DNA from: Castor canadensis
Taxonomy: Eukaryota; Chordata; Mammalia; Rodentia; Castoridae
DNA length: 64,000 bases
Direction of reading: 5' to 3'
Assembly (NCBI RefSeq): GCF_047511655.1
Contig: NC_133389.1
Location: 150,799,973-150,863,972 of the forward strand
The position numbers and the translations under genes are program-made. A model generated the notes under the pieces. That model was not told the origin of the DNA. It did not search any database and worked only from the letters and a program-made list of their open reading frames with translations. Below, one piece after another: positions 19,157 to 30,490 of the stretch (positions are counted from its first letter, which is position 1; each line of letters opens with the position of its first letter).

Positions 19157-22100
19157 CTAATGTCCACATATGAGGGAGAACATACGATTTTTGGTCTTTT
19201 GAGCCAGGCTAACCTCACTCAGAATGATGTTCTCCAATTCCATCCATTTACCAGCAAATGATAACATTTCGTTCTTCTTCATGGCTGCATAAAATTCCAT
19301 TGTGTATAGATACCACATTTTCTTAATCCATTCGTCAGTGCTGGGGCATCTTGGCTGTTTCCATAACTTGGCTATTGTGAATAGTGCCGCAATAAACATG
19401 GATGTGCAGGTGCCTCTGGAGTAACAGTCTTTTGGGTATATCCCCAAGAGTGGTATTGCTGGATCAAATGGTAGATCGATGTCCAGCTTTTTAAGTAGCC
19501 TCCAAATTTTTTTCCAGAGTGGTTGTACTAGTCTACATTCCCACCAACAGTGTAAGAGGGTTCCTTTTTCCCCGCATCCTCGCCAACACCTGTTGTTGGT
19601 GGTGTTGCTGATGATGGCTATTCTAACAGGGGTGAGGTGGAATCTTAGTGTGGTTTTAATTTGCATTTCCTTTATTGCTAGAGATGGTGAGCATTTTTTC
19701 ATGTGTTTTCTGGCCATTTGAATTTCTTCTTTTGAGAAAGTTCTGTTTAGTTCACATGCCCATTTCTTTATTGGTTCATTAGTTTTGGGAGAATTTAGTT
19801 TTTTAAGTTCCCTGTATATTCTGGTTATCAGTCCTTTGTCTGATGTATAATTGGCAAATATTTTCTCCCACTCTGTGGGTGTTCTCTTCAGTTTAGAGAC
19901 CATTTCTTTTGATGAACAGAAGCTTTTTAGTTTTATGAGGTCCCATTTATCTATGCTATCTCTTAGTTGCTGTGCTGCTGGGGTTTCATTGAGAAAGTTC
20001 TTACCTATACCTACTAACTCCAGAGTATTTCCTACTCTTTCTTGTATCAACTTAAGAGTTTGGGGTCTGATATTAAGATCCTTGATCCATTTTGAGTTAA
20101 TCTTGGTATAGGGTGATATACATGGATCTAGTTTCAGTTTTTTGCAGACTGCTAACCAGTTTTCCCAGCAGTTTTTGTTGAAGAGGCTGCTATTTCTCCA
20201 TCGTATATTTTTAGCTCCTTTGTCAAAGATAAGTTGCTTATAGTTGTGTGGCTTCATATCTGGATCCTCTATTCTGTTCCACTGGTCTTCATGTCTGTTT
20301 TTGTGCCAGTACCATGCTGTTTTTATTATTATTGCTTTGTAATATAGTTTGAAGTCAGGTATTGTGATACCTCCTGCATTGTTCTTTTGACTGAGTATTG
20401 CCTTGGCTATTCGTGGCCTCTTGTGTTTCCATATAAATTTAACAGTAGATTTTTCAATCTCTTTGATGAATGTCATTGGAATTTTGATGGGAATTGCATT
20501 AAACATGTAGATTACTTCAGGGAGTATCGACATTTTTACTATGTTGATTCTACCAATCCATGAGCATGGGAGATCTCTCCACTTTCTATAGTCTTCCTCA
20601 ATCTCTTTCTTCAGAAGTGTATAGTTTTCCTTGTAGAGGTCTTTCACATCTTTTGTTAGGTTTACACCTAGGTATTTGATTTTTTTGAGGCTATTGTAAA
20701 TGGAATTGTTTTCATACATTCTTTTTCCGTTTGCTCATTGTTAGTGTATAGAAATGCTAATGATTTTTCTATGTTGATTTTATATCCTGCTACCTTGCTA
20801 TAGCTATTGATGATGTCTAGAAGCTTCTGAGTAGAGTTTTTTGGGTCTTTAAGGTATAGGATCATGTCGTCTGCAAATAGGGATATTTTGACAGTTTCTT
20901 TACCTATTTGTATTCCTTTTATTCCTTCTTCTTGCCTAATTGCTCTGGCTAGGAATTCCAGTACTATGTTGAATAGGAGTGGAGATAGTGGGCATCCTTG
21001 TCTGGTTCCTGATTTTAGAGGGAATGGTTTTAATTTTTCTCTGTTAAGTATAATGCTGGCTGTAGGTTTGTCATATATAGCTTTTATAATGTTGAGGAAC
21101 TTTCCTTCTATTCCTAGTTTTCTTAGAGCTTTTATCATGAAATGATGTTGGATCTTATCAAAGGCTTTTTCTGCATCTATTGAGATGATCAAGTGGTTTT
21201 TGTCTTTGCTTCTGTTAATGTGGTTTATTATGTTTATTGATTTTCGTATGTTGAACCACCCCTGCATCCCTGGGATGAAGCCTACTTGGTCGTGGTGAAT
21301 AATCTTTTTGATGTGTTGCTGAATTCGATTTGCCATTATTTTGTTGAGGATTTTTGCATCAATGTTCATTAAGGAGATTGGCCTATAGTTCTCCTTTTTG
21401 GAGGTGTCTTTGCCTGATTTTGGGATAAGTGTAATACTGGCTTCATAAAATGTGTTTGGCAGTTTTCCTTCCCTTTCTATTTCATGGAACAGTTCAAGGA
21501 GGGTTGGTATCAGTTCTTCTTTAAAGTTCTGATAGAATTCAGCAGAGAATCCATCAGGTCCTGGACTTTTCTTTTTGGGGAGACTCTTGATTGCTGCTTC
21601 AATTTCATTTTGTGTTATAGGTCTATTCAGGTGATTAATTTCCTCTTGGTTCAGTTTTGGATGATCATATATATCTAGAAATCTGTCCATTTCTTTTAGA
21701 TTTTCAAATTTATTTGAATATAGGTTCTCAAAGTAGTCTCTGATGATTTCCTGGACTTCCATGGTGTTTGTTGTTATCTCCCCTTTTGCATTCCTGATTC
21801 TACTAATTTGGGTTTTTTCTCTCCTCATTTTAGTCAGGTTTGCCAGGGGTCTATCGATCTTGTTTATTTTTTCAAAGAACCAACTTTTTGTTTCATTAAT
21901 TCTTTGTATGGTTTTTTTGGTTTCTATTTCGTTGATTTCAGCTCTTATTTTTATTATTTCTCTCCTTCTATTTGTTTTGGGATTTGCTTGTTCTTGTTTT
22001 TCTAGGAGTTTGAGATGTATCATTAGGTCATTGATTTGGGATCTTTCAATCTTTTTAATATATGCACTCATGGCTATAAACTTTCCTCTCAAGACTGCCT

Positions 22101-22974
22101 TAGCTGTGTCCCATAGGTTCTGGTAGGTTGTGTTTTCATTTTCATTGACTTCTAGGAACTTTTTAATTTCCTCTTTTATTGCATCGATGATCCATTCTTC
22201 ATTAAGTAATGAGTTATTTAGTTTCCAGCTGTTTGCATGTTTTTTGTCTTTACTTTTGTTGTTGAGTTCTACTTTTACTGCATTGTGGTCAGATAGTATG
22301 CATGGTATTATTTCTATTTTCTTATATTTGCTGAGGCTTGCTTTGTGCCCTAGGATATGATCTATTTTGGAGAAGGTTCCATGGGCTGCTGAGAAGAATG
22401 TATATTGTGTAGAGGTTGGATGAAATGTTCTGTAGACATCTACTAGGTCCACTTGATCTATTGCATATTTTAGATCTTGGATTTCTTTATTGAGTTTTTG
22501 TTTGGATGACCTATCTATTGATGATAATGGAGTGTTAAAGTCTCCCACAACCACTGTGTTGGCGTTTATATATGCTTTTAGGTCTTTCAGGGTATGTTTG
22601 ATGAAATTGGGTGCGTTGACATTGGGTGCGTACAGATTGATGATTATTATTTCCTTTTGGTCTATTTCCCCTTTTATTAGTATGGAATGTCCTTCTTTAT
22701 CTCGTTTGATCAATGTAGGTTTGAAGTCTACTTTGTCAGAGATAAGTATTGCTACTCCTGCTTGTTTTCGGGGGCCATTGGCTTGGTAAATCTTCTTCCA
22801 GCCTTTCATCCTAAGCATATGCTTATTTCTGTCGGTGAGATGAGTCTCCTGTAAGCAACAAATTGTTGGATCTTCTTTTTTAATCCATTTTGTCAAACGG
22901 TGTCTTTTGATGGGTGAATTAAGTCCATTAACATTAAGTGTTAGTACTGATAGGTATGTGGTGATTCCTGCCAT
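19157..22974 (-). pseudogene. L1 ORF2 (endonuclease, reverse transcriptase, Cys-rich end), one frameshift
   Basis: ORF2 starts at the ATG at 22974-22972 ([20 protein letters not shown]). It reads in frame to about 20687, then in the next frame to the stop at 19157, about 1272 codons overall. Domains in order: APE-type endonuclease (NVNGLNS, QETHL, VVGDFN, SKIDHI, SDHNAV, about residues 1-240), reverse transcriptase with the FADD box ([10 protein letters not shown], about 700-710), and a C-terminal Cys/His-rich segment ([14 protein letters not shown]). The protein nicks the target DNA and copies L1 RNA at the nick. The frameshift is a 7-A run (20680-20686) where 8 A would keep the frame, so the product would stop soon after the reverse transcriptase core. 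All else is open. A sequencing error in the homopolymer cannot be ruled out. Confidence 0.94.
20680..20686 (-). other. ORF2 frameshift site (A7 run)
   Basis: Upstream the frame reads FTIASKK; downstream, [12 protein letters not shown] is read only one frame over. One missing A in this homopolymer explains the break. Confidence 0.85.
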
Positions 22975-23024
22975 TTAGTTATCTTAGTTGTTTGAAGGTT
23001 TGATTGTGTGTACCTAACTTGATG

Positions 23025-24227
23025 TTACTCTCTACTGTCTTGCTTTTTCTTATCCTGTGGTTTGGTGCTGCCTGCCTTTTCATGGTTAAGTTGGGTGTCA
23101 CTTTCTGTGTGCAGGATCCCTTGCAGAATCTTTTGTAATGGTGGCTTTGTGGTCACATATTGTTTTAGTTTCTGCTTATCATGGAAGACTTTTATTGCTC
23201 CATCTATTTTGAATGATAGCTTTGCTGGGTAGAGTATCCTGGGGTTGAAGTTATTTTCATTCAGTGCCCGGAAGATCTCACCCCACGCTCTTCTTGCTTT
23301 TAATGTTTCTGTTGAGAAGTCTGCTGTGATTTTGATGGGTTTACCTTTGTATATTACTTGTTTTTTCTCTCTTGCAGCCTTCAATATTCTTTCCTTAGTT
23401 TCTGAACTTGTTGTTTTAATGATGATATGTCGTGGAGTAGTTCTATTTTGATCTGGTCTGTTTGGTGTCCTGGAGGCCTCTTGCATTTGTATGGGAATAT
23501 CTTTCTCTAGATTTGGGAAATTTTCCGTTATTATTTTGTTGAATATATTACGCATTCCCTTCGCTTGCACCTCTTCTCCTTCTTCGATGCCCATGATTCT
23601 CAAGTTTGGTCTTTTGATGGAGTCGGTGAGTTCTTGCATTTTCTTTTCACAGGTCTTGAGTTGTTTAATTAGTAGTTCTTCAGTTTTTCCTTTAATTACC
23701 ATTTCATCTTCAAGTTCTGAGATTCTGTCTTCTGTTTGTTCTATTCTGCTGGATTGGCCTTCCGTTTTGTTTTGCAGTTCTGTTTTGTTCTTTTTTCTGA
23801 GGTTTTCCATATCCTGGCTGTTTTCTTCTTTATTGTTGTCTATTTTTGTCCTGAGTTCATTTATCCATTTATTCATTGTGTTCTCTCTTTCACTTTGGTG
23901 TTTATACAGTGCTTCTATGGTTTCCTTTATTTCTTCTTTTGCTTTTTCAAATTCTCTATTTTTATTGTCTTGGAATTTCTTGAGTGTCTCCTGTACATTT
24001 TGGTTGACCCTATCCAGTATCATCTCTATAAAATTCTCATTGAGTACTTGTAGTATGTCTTCTTTTAAATTATTCTTGTAGGCTTCATTGGGTCCTTTGG
24101 CATAGTTTATCTTCATTTTGTTGGAGTCTGGCTCTGAGTTTCTGTTCTCTTCATTCCCCTCTGGTTCCTGTACTAATTTTTTGCTGTGGGGAAACTGGTT
24201 TTCTTGTTTTTTCTGTCTTCCTGTCAT
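23025..24227 (-). CDS. L1 ORF1 RNA-binding protein
   Basis: About 400 codons if it starts at the ATG at 24227-24225 (MTGRQKKQENQFPHSKKLVQ). The frame is open for 60 more codons upstream, but that part is hydrophobic and unlike ORF1, so I prefer the internal start. Order of parts: basic/polar N-terminus, a long charged coiled coil (about residues 60-210, rich in E, K, N and Q), the RRM-like domain (LRIMGIEEGEE onwards) and the C-terminal nucleic-acid-binding domain (PRHIIIKTTSSETKERILKA). The protein trimerises and coats L1 RNA. It is somewhat longer than I recall for mouse or human ORF1p, mostly in the coiled coil. Confidence 0.93.
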   Translation of the reverse strand: MTGRQKKQENQFPHSKKLVQEPEGNEENRNSEPDSNKMKINYAKGPNEAYKNNLKEDILQVLNENFIEMILDRVNQNVQETLKKFQDNKNREFEKAKEEIKETIEALYKHQSERENTMNKWINELRTKIDNNKEENSQDMENLRKKNKTELQNKTEGQSSRIEQTEDRISELEDEMVIKGKTEELLIKQLKTCEKKMQELTDSIKRPNLRIMGIEEGEEVQAKGMRNIFNKIITENFPNLEKDIPIQMQEASRTPNRPDQNRTTPRHIIIKTTSSETKERILKAAREKKQVIYKGKPIKITADFSTETLKARRAWGEIFRALNENNFNPRILYPAKLSFKIDGAIKVFHDKQKLKQYVTTKPPLQKILQGILHTESDTQLNHEKAGSTKPQDKKKQDSRE

Positions 24228-25052
24228 TGTCCTTGGTGTTGTTACTGTCCCTGTACTGTGTGTAATTAAGTATTTTCTAGCTTGTAATAATAACAATGGT
24301 AATATTGAGAATGGAAGAGTGAGCTGAGATGGAAAGCAAGAAGTTAAAGAAAAGGGGAAAACAAATATACAGACAAGAGGGAGAAAGCAGAACAAGGTAT
24401 CAGACAAGAGAGTTTCAAAGGTATAAACAGGGAGTGTTAGTGTACTAATGGACAGTAAGCTGAACAGACAATAGAGTGACAGAGAGAGGATTGAAAATCA
24501 AAGATAAAAAAAATAAATAAGTATATGAAAGTAATATCTATTTGTAAAAATGAATTAAAATAAAATGGAAAATAGAAAATTAAAAAAAAACAAAAAAAAC
24601 CAAAAAACCAAAAAACTTCCAAGTTTATATGCAATGCAATTTCAGTCTTAATAATTTGGATGTCCGTCTCAATCTCCAGTCCTGGAGTTGGTGCCTCAGA
24701 TGTTGTTCTGTAGTTGTCTCATCAAAGGGGATGCATAAAGTAGAACAAAACTACACTCACACACACACAGAAGAAAAAAAAAAGCCCCACCAAGTGTCCC
24801 CAGTTCAAATGCAATACAGTTTCAGTAAGTTTTTCGGCTTGCAGGTGTAATTCGGTTGTTCTCTCATCAAAGGTAGGGAGAAAAAGAAAAAAAAAGCGTC
24901 TGGAGACAGTTCTGAGAGTGGTATCTGCAACTGTGGCTTGCCTGCCTGCTGCTCTCAGCCTGTAGCTGGCGGCGTTATTTATGCAGATCTCTGGGGTGAG
25001 CTGAGCACTCACCTGGTCCCACAGGCTTTGTTTGCTCAGAGTTCTCCTGTGC

Positions 25053-25076
25053 GGGGGGGGGGGGGGGGGGGGGGGG
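25053..25076. repeat. Poly(G)/poly(C) run of 24
   Basis: Uninterrupted G run on the + strand inside the L1 5' UTR. Its length may be unreliable in an assembly. Confidence 0.95.
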
Positions 25077-25685
25077 CCTCTGCTACAGGCTTTTCCCTTT
25101 CCAAGCACTGGGAAAGGCGACACTGCCCCGCGTTGTCAGGCCTGCGTGTTTATTTACAGTTCACGTGGGAAGTGGGTCTTCCCTCCTCTCACAAGCTTCC
25201 CCGCTCCTGGTTGCTGGGCGCGCCCCGCTCCCGCTAGAGCCTCTCCGGCCTGCCCGGCTCGTTTATTTACAGTCCCAGGAAGGAGTCCCTTCCCCCAATC
25301 TTCAGCGCTCAGGGCGCCCCACCCTCTTTCCAGCGTGTCTTAACTGTTCTTATTGCTTAGTACTCAGTTTCTCTTTTTTTCCCGGGTGGAGGTCAGTCTG
25401 TCCAGGGGGCTATGCTGCTCTGGCCCAGGCTTGTCTGTGGGGGAACCACGGTACCGCGAAGCTCACCTGGTCTGCGTCTTCCCAAGCCGTATGGGCGCCG
25501 GCCACTGGCGGCCCGGGGCCTCCTCGGTTCTCCGTTTGACGTGAAGTGGAGATTCTCTGCGCCGGCTGGAGATGTGGAGGAGTCAAAGTTATGCCTTTTC
25601 TCGGTGATTATGCCTGCAAAGTGTGTCTCCAGCGTCTCTCCAAGATTTCACTATAGGAGGGTCGCTTTCTGCTTCCTACCTCTAG

Positions 25686-25696
25686 CCGCCATCTTG
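25686..25696 (-). promoter_or_regulatory. YY1-type site at L1 5' end
   Basis: The element strand reads CAAGATGGCGG within 15 bp of the insertion boundary. In human L1 this motif binds YY1 and sets the transcription start; here the role is inferred from sequence and position. Confidence 0.75.
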
Positions 25697-25700
25697 GAAT

Positions 25701-25719
25701 TCTCCTCTTCACTTTTCTT
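25701..25719. repeat. Target-site duplication, right copy (full-length L1)
   Basis: Identical to 18640-18658. Confidence 0.93.
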
Positions 25720-26437
25720 ATCTGAGTTGCTTTTTGTTTGATTTTCCCCCCTCATATGGAGAAGCCATTTCCCCAGTGCTTTGCTCCATTACAACTGCCC
25801 TGTTTTGCCTCTCAGCACCTGCGGATGTTGGTCTACTGCCCTCTAGTGTTCACTGTGGTGGCCGAGAAGATTCTATTTCCTTCATAGAAAATATAATCTT
25901 TCTGCTTTATACTTATGACATTACCCATTTGCCCATTTGTCCTTGGAATTCAAAAGCGATGTCAGGTGATGCCACATGGGTGTCCTTTATCTCCAATCCA
26001 GCCCGGAAATTAAGTAGCATTCCAGTCTCTAGACAGATCACTCTTCGGCTCAGAGGAAGTTTCTTAGCATTTAATGAGCATTTCTCCTCCATCTGTCCCT
26101 GTTTCTCCTTCATTCAGGAGGCGTCTTGCATGTAGGATCCAAGACTCTAATTCTTCCTTTGATGATTTCCGCTTCTCTGTTTCTGCTCTGTGCAGAGCTG
26201 TATTTCTTGCACATCGTTTTCCTGGTCACTCATTTGGGTTTCAACCATGACCATCCTCATCTACTGAATTGTTCTTTAGCTGATCTGTTTTTCTACAGGA
26301 AGCATTTATTTGGGGGGGGGGGAATGCAGTTTAATATTCTAGTTTATATTCAAATTGACAGTTGTCTTCTCCAACAACTTTCTTTTGCTGGGGGTGTGTT
26401 CTGTCTATTTTGAATGATCCTGTCTCGTTCTTGGGTC
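25720..26437 (+). other. Intergenic, no recognised feature
   Basis: Between the full-length L1 and the MLT1 LTR. The open frames at 25734-26135 and 26126-26413 show no family resemblance. A G9 run lies near 26313. Confidence 0.5.
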
Positions 26438-26870
26438 TGTATTAGTTTCCTAGGGATGCCCTAACAAAGTACCATATATTGCATAGTTTAAAACAATAGA
26501 ATTGATTCTCTCACAGTTATGGGGTTAGAAGTCTGAAACAAAATGACAGCAAGGTCGTGCTTCTTCTGAAGACTCTAGGACAGAATCTTTCCTTGTATCT
26601 TCCTACCTTGTGGTAGTTGCCAGCAATCCTTGGTATTCCTTCACTTTTAGACATATTGCTCCCATCTCCTCCATCTTCACATAGTCATAATCCCTCCATA
26701 TGTGTCTGTCTGCCTCCAAATCTTCCTCTCCTTACATAACACTAGTCATTGGATTTAGGGGCCATCCTAATCCCATAAAACCTCATCTTAACTTGGTTAG
26801 ATCTACAAAAACCCAATTCCCAAATAAAATCACATTGGAAACACAGTTCAACCTACAACAAGCCCCCTTA
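26438..26870 (-). mobile_element. MLT1-type MaLR LTR
   Basis: Antisense LTR beginning tgtattagtttcctagggat and containing aacaaagtaccatatattgc, aatccttggtattccttcac and cattggatttaggggccatc. Typical of the MLT1 family and well preserved. Confidence 0.82.
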
Positions 26871-27249
26871 TTATTTTTTTAATCTGTCAGCTCACCAGGC
26901 TCCAGTCTAGATACTGGAATACCCTAAGAGGCATCAGCCACAGGCTGAAGAAGGAAAAGTTGTCCTAATCCATCCTCATCCTCCAGCAGGAACACTGTTT
27001 TGGGCCCTGCTGCCTCTAGTAGAAGAGGTCTCCCAAGCACAGCTCTCCTGACTCCTCATCCTCACCCGGACTCAGAGTCAGGAAGGGCTTGCAACCCTTT
27101 TGGCACTGCTAACCTTCTATTCACACCAATCTCAAACTTTTTCTCCATGCTCTTCCACCCCAATGACCAAGCTCTTCTCCAGATCCAGGGTCTTCAGAGT
27201 GCTGATCTCTAATCCCTCTCTTATAGATTCACTGACACCCATCTTCCCA

Positions 27250-27790
27250 CAGGCCCACCTGGCTCAACAGAGGCAGAAAGTTTGTGTTGGGTCTGGAGAC
27301 TTAAGGCAGATGAGTGAGTAGCCCATCCCCCCTTGGAGAGCACTGTGATTCCTGCACCCTGAGAAGGAGTTGCAAACCTGCATTCCTGTACCTTGAGGAG
27401 GAGATGCAGGGTCTCGTATATCTGCCACAGGGCAGATGAGCAAAATGCTCTCAAGAGGGTTTCCCCTCCCCCAATAAGGGGCAAACAAACCAGTTCACCT
27501 AAGAAAGCCGGTGAATCCACAGTCAATGAAAAGAGCCCTCCTAACCATTACCCAAACCCAGAGTTAAAATGTCCATAAAAACCCCAGCCTTCACCTGAGC
27601 AGCAAGCTACCAGTTCCCAGGCTCCGCTGCACTGCTCTAGCTGTTGCCTTTCCTTTCTCTCTAATAAATCTTACTTCGTGTACTGGCCTTGGCTCAAAAG
27701 TCAGTCAGCTGCCTCATGAGCCAGTTCTCTGGCCTGTGAAGGCAAGAACCCTGGACACCAGCCTGCAACACCTCAAACGGACATGTAACA
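27250..27790 (+). mobile_element. Possible ERV1-type solo LTR
   Basis: The right half looks like an LTR in sense orientation: a TATA-like ccataaaaacc near 27571-27581, AATAAA at 27663-27668, then a U5-like stretch ending near gacatgtaaca. No viral coding region follows. The left boundary is a guess and no duplication was found. Confidence 0.45.
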
Positions 27791-28086
27791 GTTGGAGTGG
27801 GGAGGAAGAAGAGAAGGGACTTCATAGTCAAAAATGTGGTTCTGAAACATGGATGTTAATGATCCATCCAGGCTCTCAGGGTCCTAAAAAGCACCCGTTA
27901 TTAGTCTGCTTGCTGGCTACTCAGGGTTTTAAAGAAAACAGCTGTACTCCAGTGACATTAAAGCCAGTACTTTTCCATTATATCAGTGAGCACAATGTGT
28001 TACTTTTTTTTCTCTAGAAAGTTTCATTGGAATTGGGGGAAGGGCATTGTTATTTCCAATATCAATTCTTTCATTGATTAACAGGG

Positions 28087-28513
28087 TAGGCTAGTCAGCT
28101 TTCTGATACTGGGACAAAATACCTGAGAAAATCAACTTGAAGATTTATTTCAGTTCATGGTTTTAGAGGTTTCACTCTTGGTTGTTTCTGACTGCGGTAA
28201 GGCTGAACATCGTGGTAAGGAGTGCACACTACAGCAAACCACTCACTTCATGGCAGGTGAGAAGTAGGGCAGGCAAGGGGATGGGGGACAAAAGCCACAA
28301 GATACACCTTTCAAAGGCATGCTACCAGTGACCTACTTCCTCCAACTAGGCCCACCTCCTAATAGCCCATTCACCTTTGAACCATAATGGATCAATCCAT
28401 TGATGAAGGCAGCACTCTCCTGATACAATCAGTTCTCAATGATGCTACCAGCTGAGGACCAAGATTTCAACACACAAGCCTGTGGGGGTACAGTTCATAG
28501 CCAAATCGTAACA
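28087..28513 (-). mobile_element. Rodent LTR-like repeat (MaLR-like)
   Basis: Antisense structure: gggacaaaatacctgagaaa, gaagatttatttcagttcat, cttcctccaactaggcccac and tagccaaatcgtaacaca. The same family recurs at 59893-60223, supporting an interspersed repeat. Family name uncertain. Confidence 0.65.
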
Positions 28514-28632
28514 CAAGATTCTTTCATATAAATCATAATAGTTTTTATATAGCAAAATTCTAGCACCTGAATCAACATGTGTGAAGTTTCTCTTACCCAC
28601 TAGAATGATCCATTTAAAAACAGAGAAATTTC

Positions 28633-28719
28633 AGTCTGGGTTGTGGCTCAGTGGTAAAAACGCTTGCCTAGCATGTGTAAGGTCCTGGGTTCAATACCCA
28701 ATACAAAAAAAAAAAAAAA
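28633..28719 (+). mobile_element. ID-like SINE
   Basis: Monomer: tctgggttgtggctcagtgg, gcttgcctagcatgtgtaag, GGGTTCAATACCC and poly(A). Confidence 0.92.
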
Positions 28720-29579
28720 GTAAAAAAATTTAAGTCTTCCTTTTTCATTAAAGAAAAAAAAAAAAGAAAAGTGGTTGCTTTTCCCCACTGTTTTAAATAA
28801 GACCTAAGTGTGAGAAAAAGTTTTCAGAAACTGCATCCCACCCTCCCACTGTGACAGCTTTTTGCTCACTCTGCAGTGGGTGTTTTCCAAACTGCGCTCC
28901 CCAGAGCCCTGGGGGTTCTTGAAGAAGAGAAAGCAGAGGATTTGTGACCTAGCACCCAGTCTCGTGGCTGGGACTGCATCTTTTTGCATAATTTTTTTTT
29001 GCACAGCCCAAGATTTCATTCAAAGGTTTCCTTAGCTCAAGCAAATTTGAAAAACACTTCTCTAAAACAATTCAAGTTGTTTCTCAGTTTCTCAGCAATT
29101 AATGTATTTAGTTTCCTAATCCAAAATACTTCTTTTATATCACCCAAATCTAATTCCATAATCCGATTTTAGGTCTCTAGTTTTCCTACTTTAAATTCTT
29201 GTACTTCATGCTGATACCGAAGGATTTATTCCAATAAATATTTTTAAAACACCACCATTCATGCATTTCAGTCACTGGCAGCATCCATGCATCTATAAAT
29301 AGTAATTGTGTACTCTGTGTGTACAAGTTGCCTTGTTTTAAAGGGAAGAGAACAGGTTCTGTGTTGTTGCCCTGCTCCCCGGCAATGGGATGCCTTCCTC
29401 CTCCTCCCCCTCCAGTCTCAATTCTCAGGGAATCGACTCTCATTCATATTTCAGGGCTAAGTGTCTCTTTCTCAGGAGTTCTTCCCTGATCTTTGTCTCC
29501 CAAACAATGCTACTTTCTCTGTTCTATGCTTGTCAAAAGTATACATGTTTAACTGCATGTTGTCTTTAACACCCTGGAG
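28720..29579 (+). other. Intergenic, no recognised feature
   Basis: AT-rich sequence with short poly(A) runs at the left. I see no repeat or exon. Confidence 0.5.
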
Positions 29580-29672
29580 AGGGCTGGAAGTGTGGCTCAA
29601 GTGGTAAAAGAGCCTGTTTTGCAAGTACAAAGTCCTGAGTTCAAATTCCAGTCCCACCCAAAAAAAAAAAAC
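29580..29672 (+). mobile_element. ID-like SINE
   Basis: Monomer: gggctggaagtgtggctcaa, gagttcaaattccagtccca and poly(A). Confidence 0.92.
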
Positions 29673-30129
29673 ACCTGGGAGAAAGAAAACTTGTAGATGT
29701 TTTTGCCACTTTACCCAACCACTTAGCATACAACCTGGTGCAAATTTCTCACTCAATATCAAATGAATAAATGAATGAGTCATGAGTGTCACTAGTCTAG
29801 CATTTATTAATCCCTGCAACAAACACATTGTCATTGATGCTGACTACTGGGGTAGAACTAGCTATCTAACCTCCAGTAGTTTATCACCTAGAAAATGAGA
29901 CACAGAGGTTGAAAATATAATCAGCTAATTTGTGGTAAGTTGGAGACCTTGTTTTTGGTTTATTAAATGAAAAGTAAAGATCCAATTGGTTGGATCTGCA
30001 GGAATTCAGAGAGAGGAGAGAACGAAGGTTTGGAGCCTCTTCCCTCTAGACAGAGGAGAAAGTGGGGAGGGGCAATTACAGTAGGAAAGGGACACGGTTA
30101 GTATCACTGCAGATGTGGGAGAACCTTCA

Positions 30130-30490
30130 CCAGGTATCCAACAAATACTTATTAGACATTTACTCCATGGGAGGTACCATTCTGGGCCTTGGGGATACAG
30201 TGGTGAGCTGAAAGACGTATCCTAGACCTCCTGAAACTGGGTACAAAGCTAATACCAAAATAAACAAGTACACATGTCAGGAAATAACGGGTGCTATGGA
30301 GAAAATGAAACAGAAAGACGAATACAGAGTGACAGGGTTGCTACTTGAGACTGGCTGCTCAGGGAAGAGCTAAATCCCAAATAACAAGATGGTACCAGCT
30401 ATGCCAAAGTCTGAGAAAAGAGAAGCTGAGGCGAAGTAAATAATGTACCAAGGTCCTGGGACAAGAAAGAGTTTAGCACATTGCAGAAGC
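30130..30490 (+). repeat. Ancient mammalian interspersed repeat, class uncertain
   Basis: The motif order aacaaatacttattagacat, cattctgggccttggggata, cagtggtgagctg matches a common old mammalian repeat ('...ATTGAGCACCTACTATGTGCCAGGCACTG...'). A second copy is at 45540-45990. I cannot name the class with confidence. Confidence 0.5.

Larger units (their letters stand above)
18659..25700 (-). mobile_element. Full-length LINE-1, nearly intact
   Basis: A 7042-bp L1 in reverse orientation, flanked by a perfect 19-bp duplication. In element order it has a 5' end with a YY1-type site (25686-25696), a GC- and CpG-rich 5' UTR (25700-24228), ORF1 (24227-23025), a short spacer, ORF2 (22974-19157), a 3' UTR with a G-rich polypurine tract (18721-18781) and a poly(A) tail (poly-T at 18659-18672). 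ORF1 is open. ORF2 is open apart from a single 1-nt loss in an A run at 20680-20686. The intact layout, sharp ends and few lesions suggest a young copy, and its family may still have active members. It lies between AOX4 and AOX2, opposite to their transcription. Confidence 0.96.
24228..25700 (-). promoter_or_regulatory. L1 5' UTR / internal promoter
   Basis: About 1.47 kb between the element's 5' end and ORF1. The distal part (25080-25560) is GC- and CpG-rich, unlike the surrounding AT-rich DNA. It holds a 24-base homopolymer (G on +, 25053-25076). The part next to ORF1 (24430-24620) is A-rich on the + strand. Confidence 0.8.

Noticed and set aside
21743..24327. Several + strand open frames of 70-196 codons, rich in F, L, S and I
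   Set aside because: They are the opposite strand of L1 ORF1 and ORF2 and show no independent coding sign.
24722..25741. Open frames in the CpG-rich region on both strands
   Set aside because: Low-complexity and GC-driven, inside the L1 5' UTR; the poly(G) run creates artificial Gly/Pro tracts.
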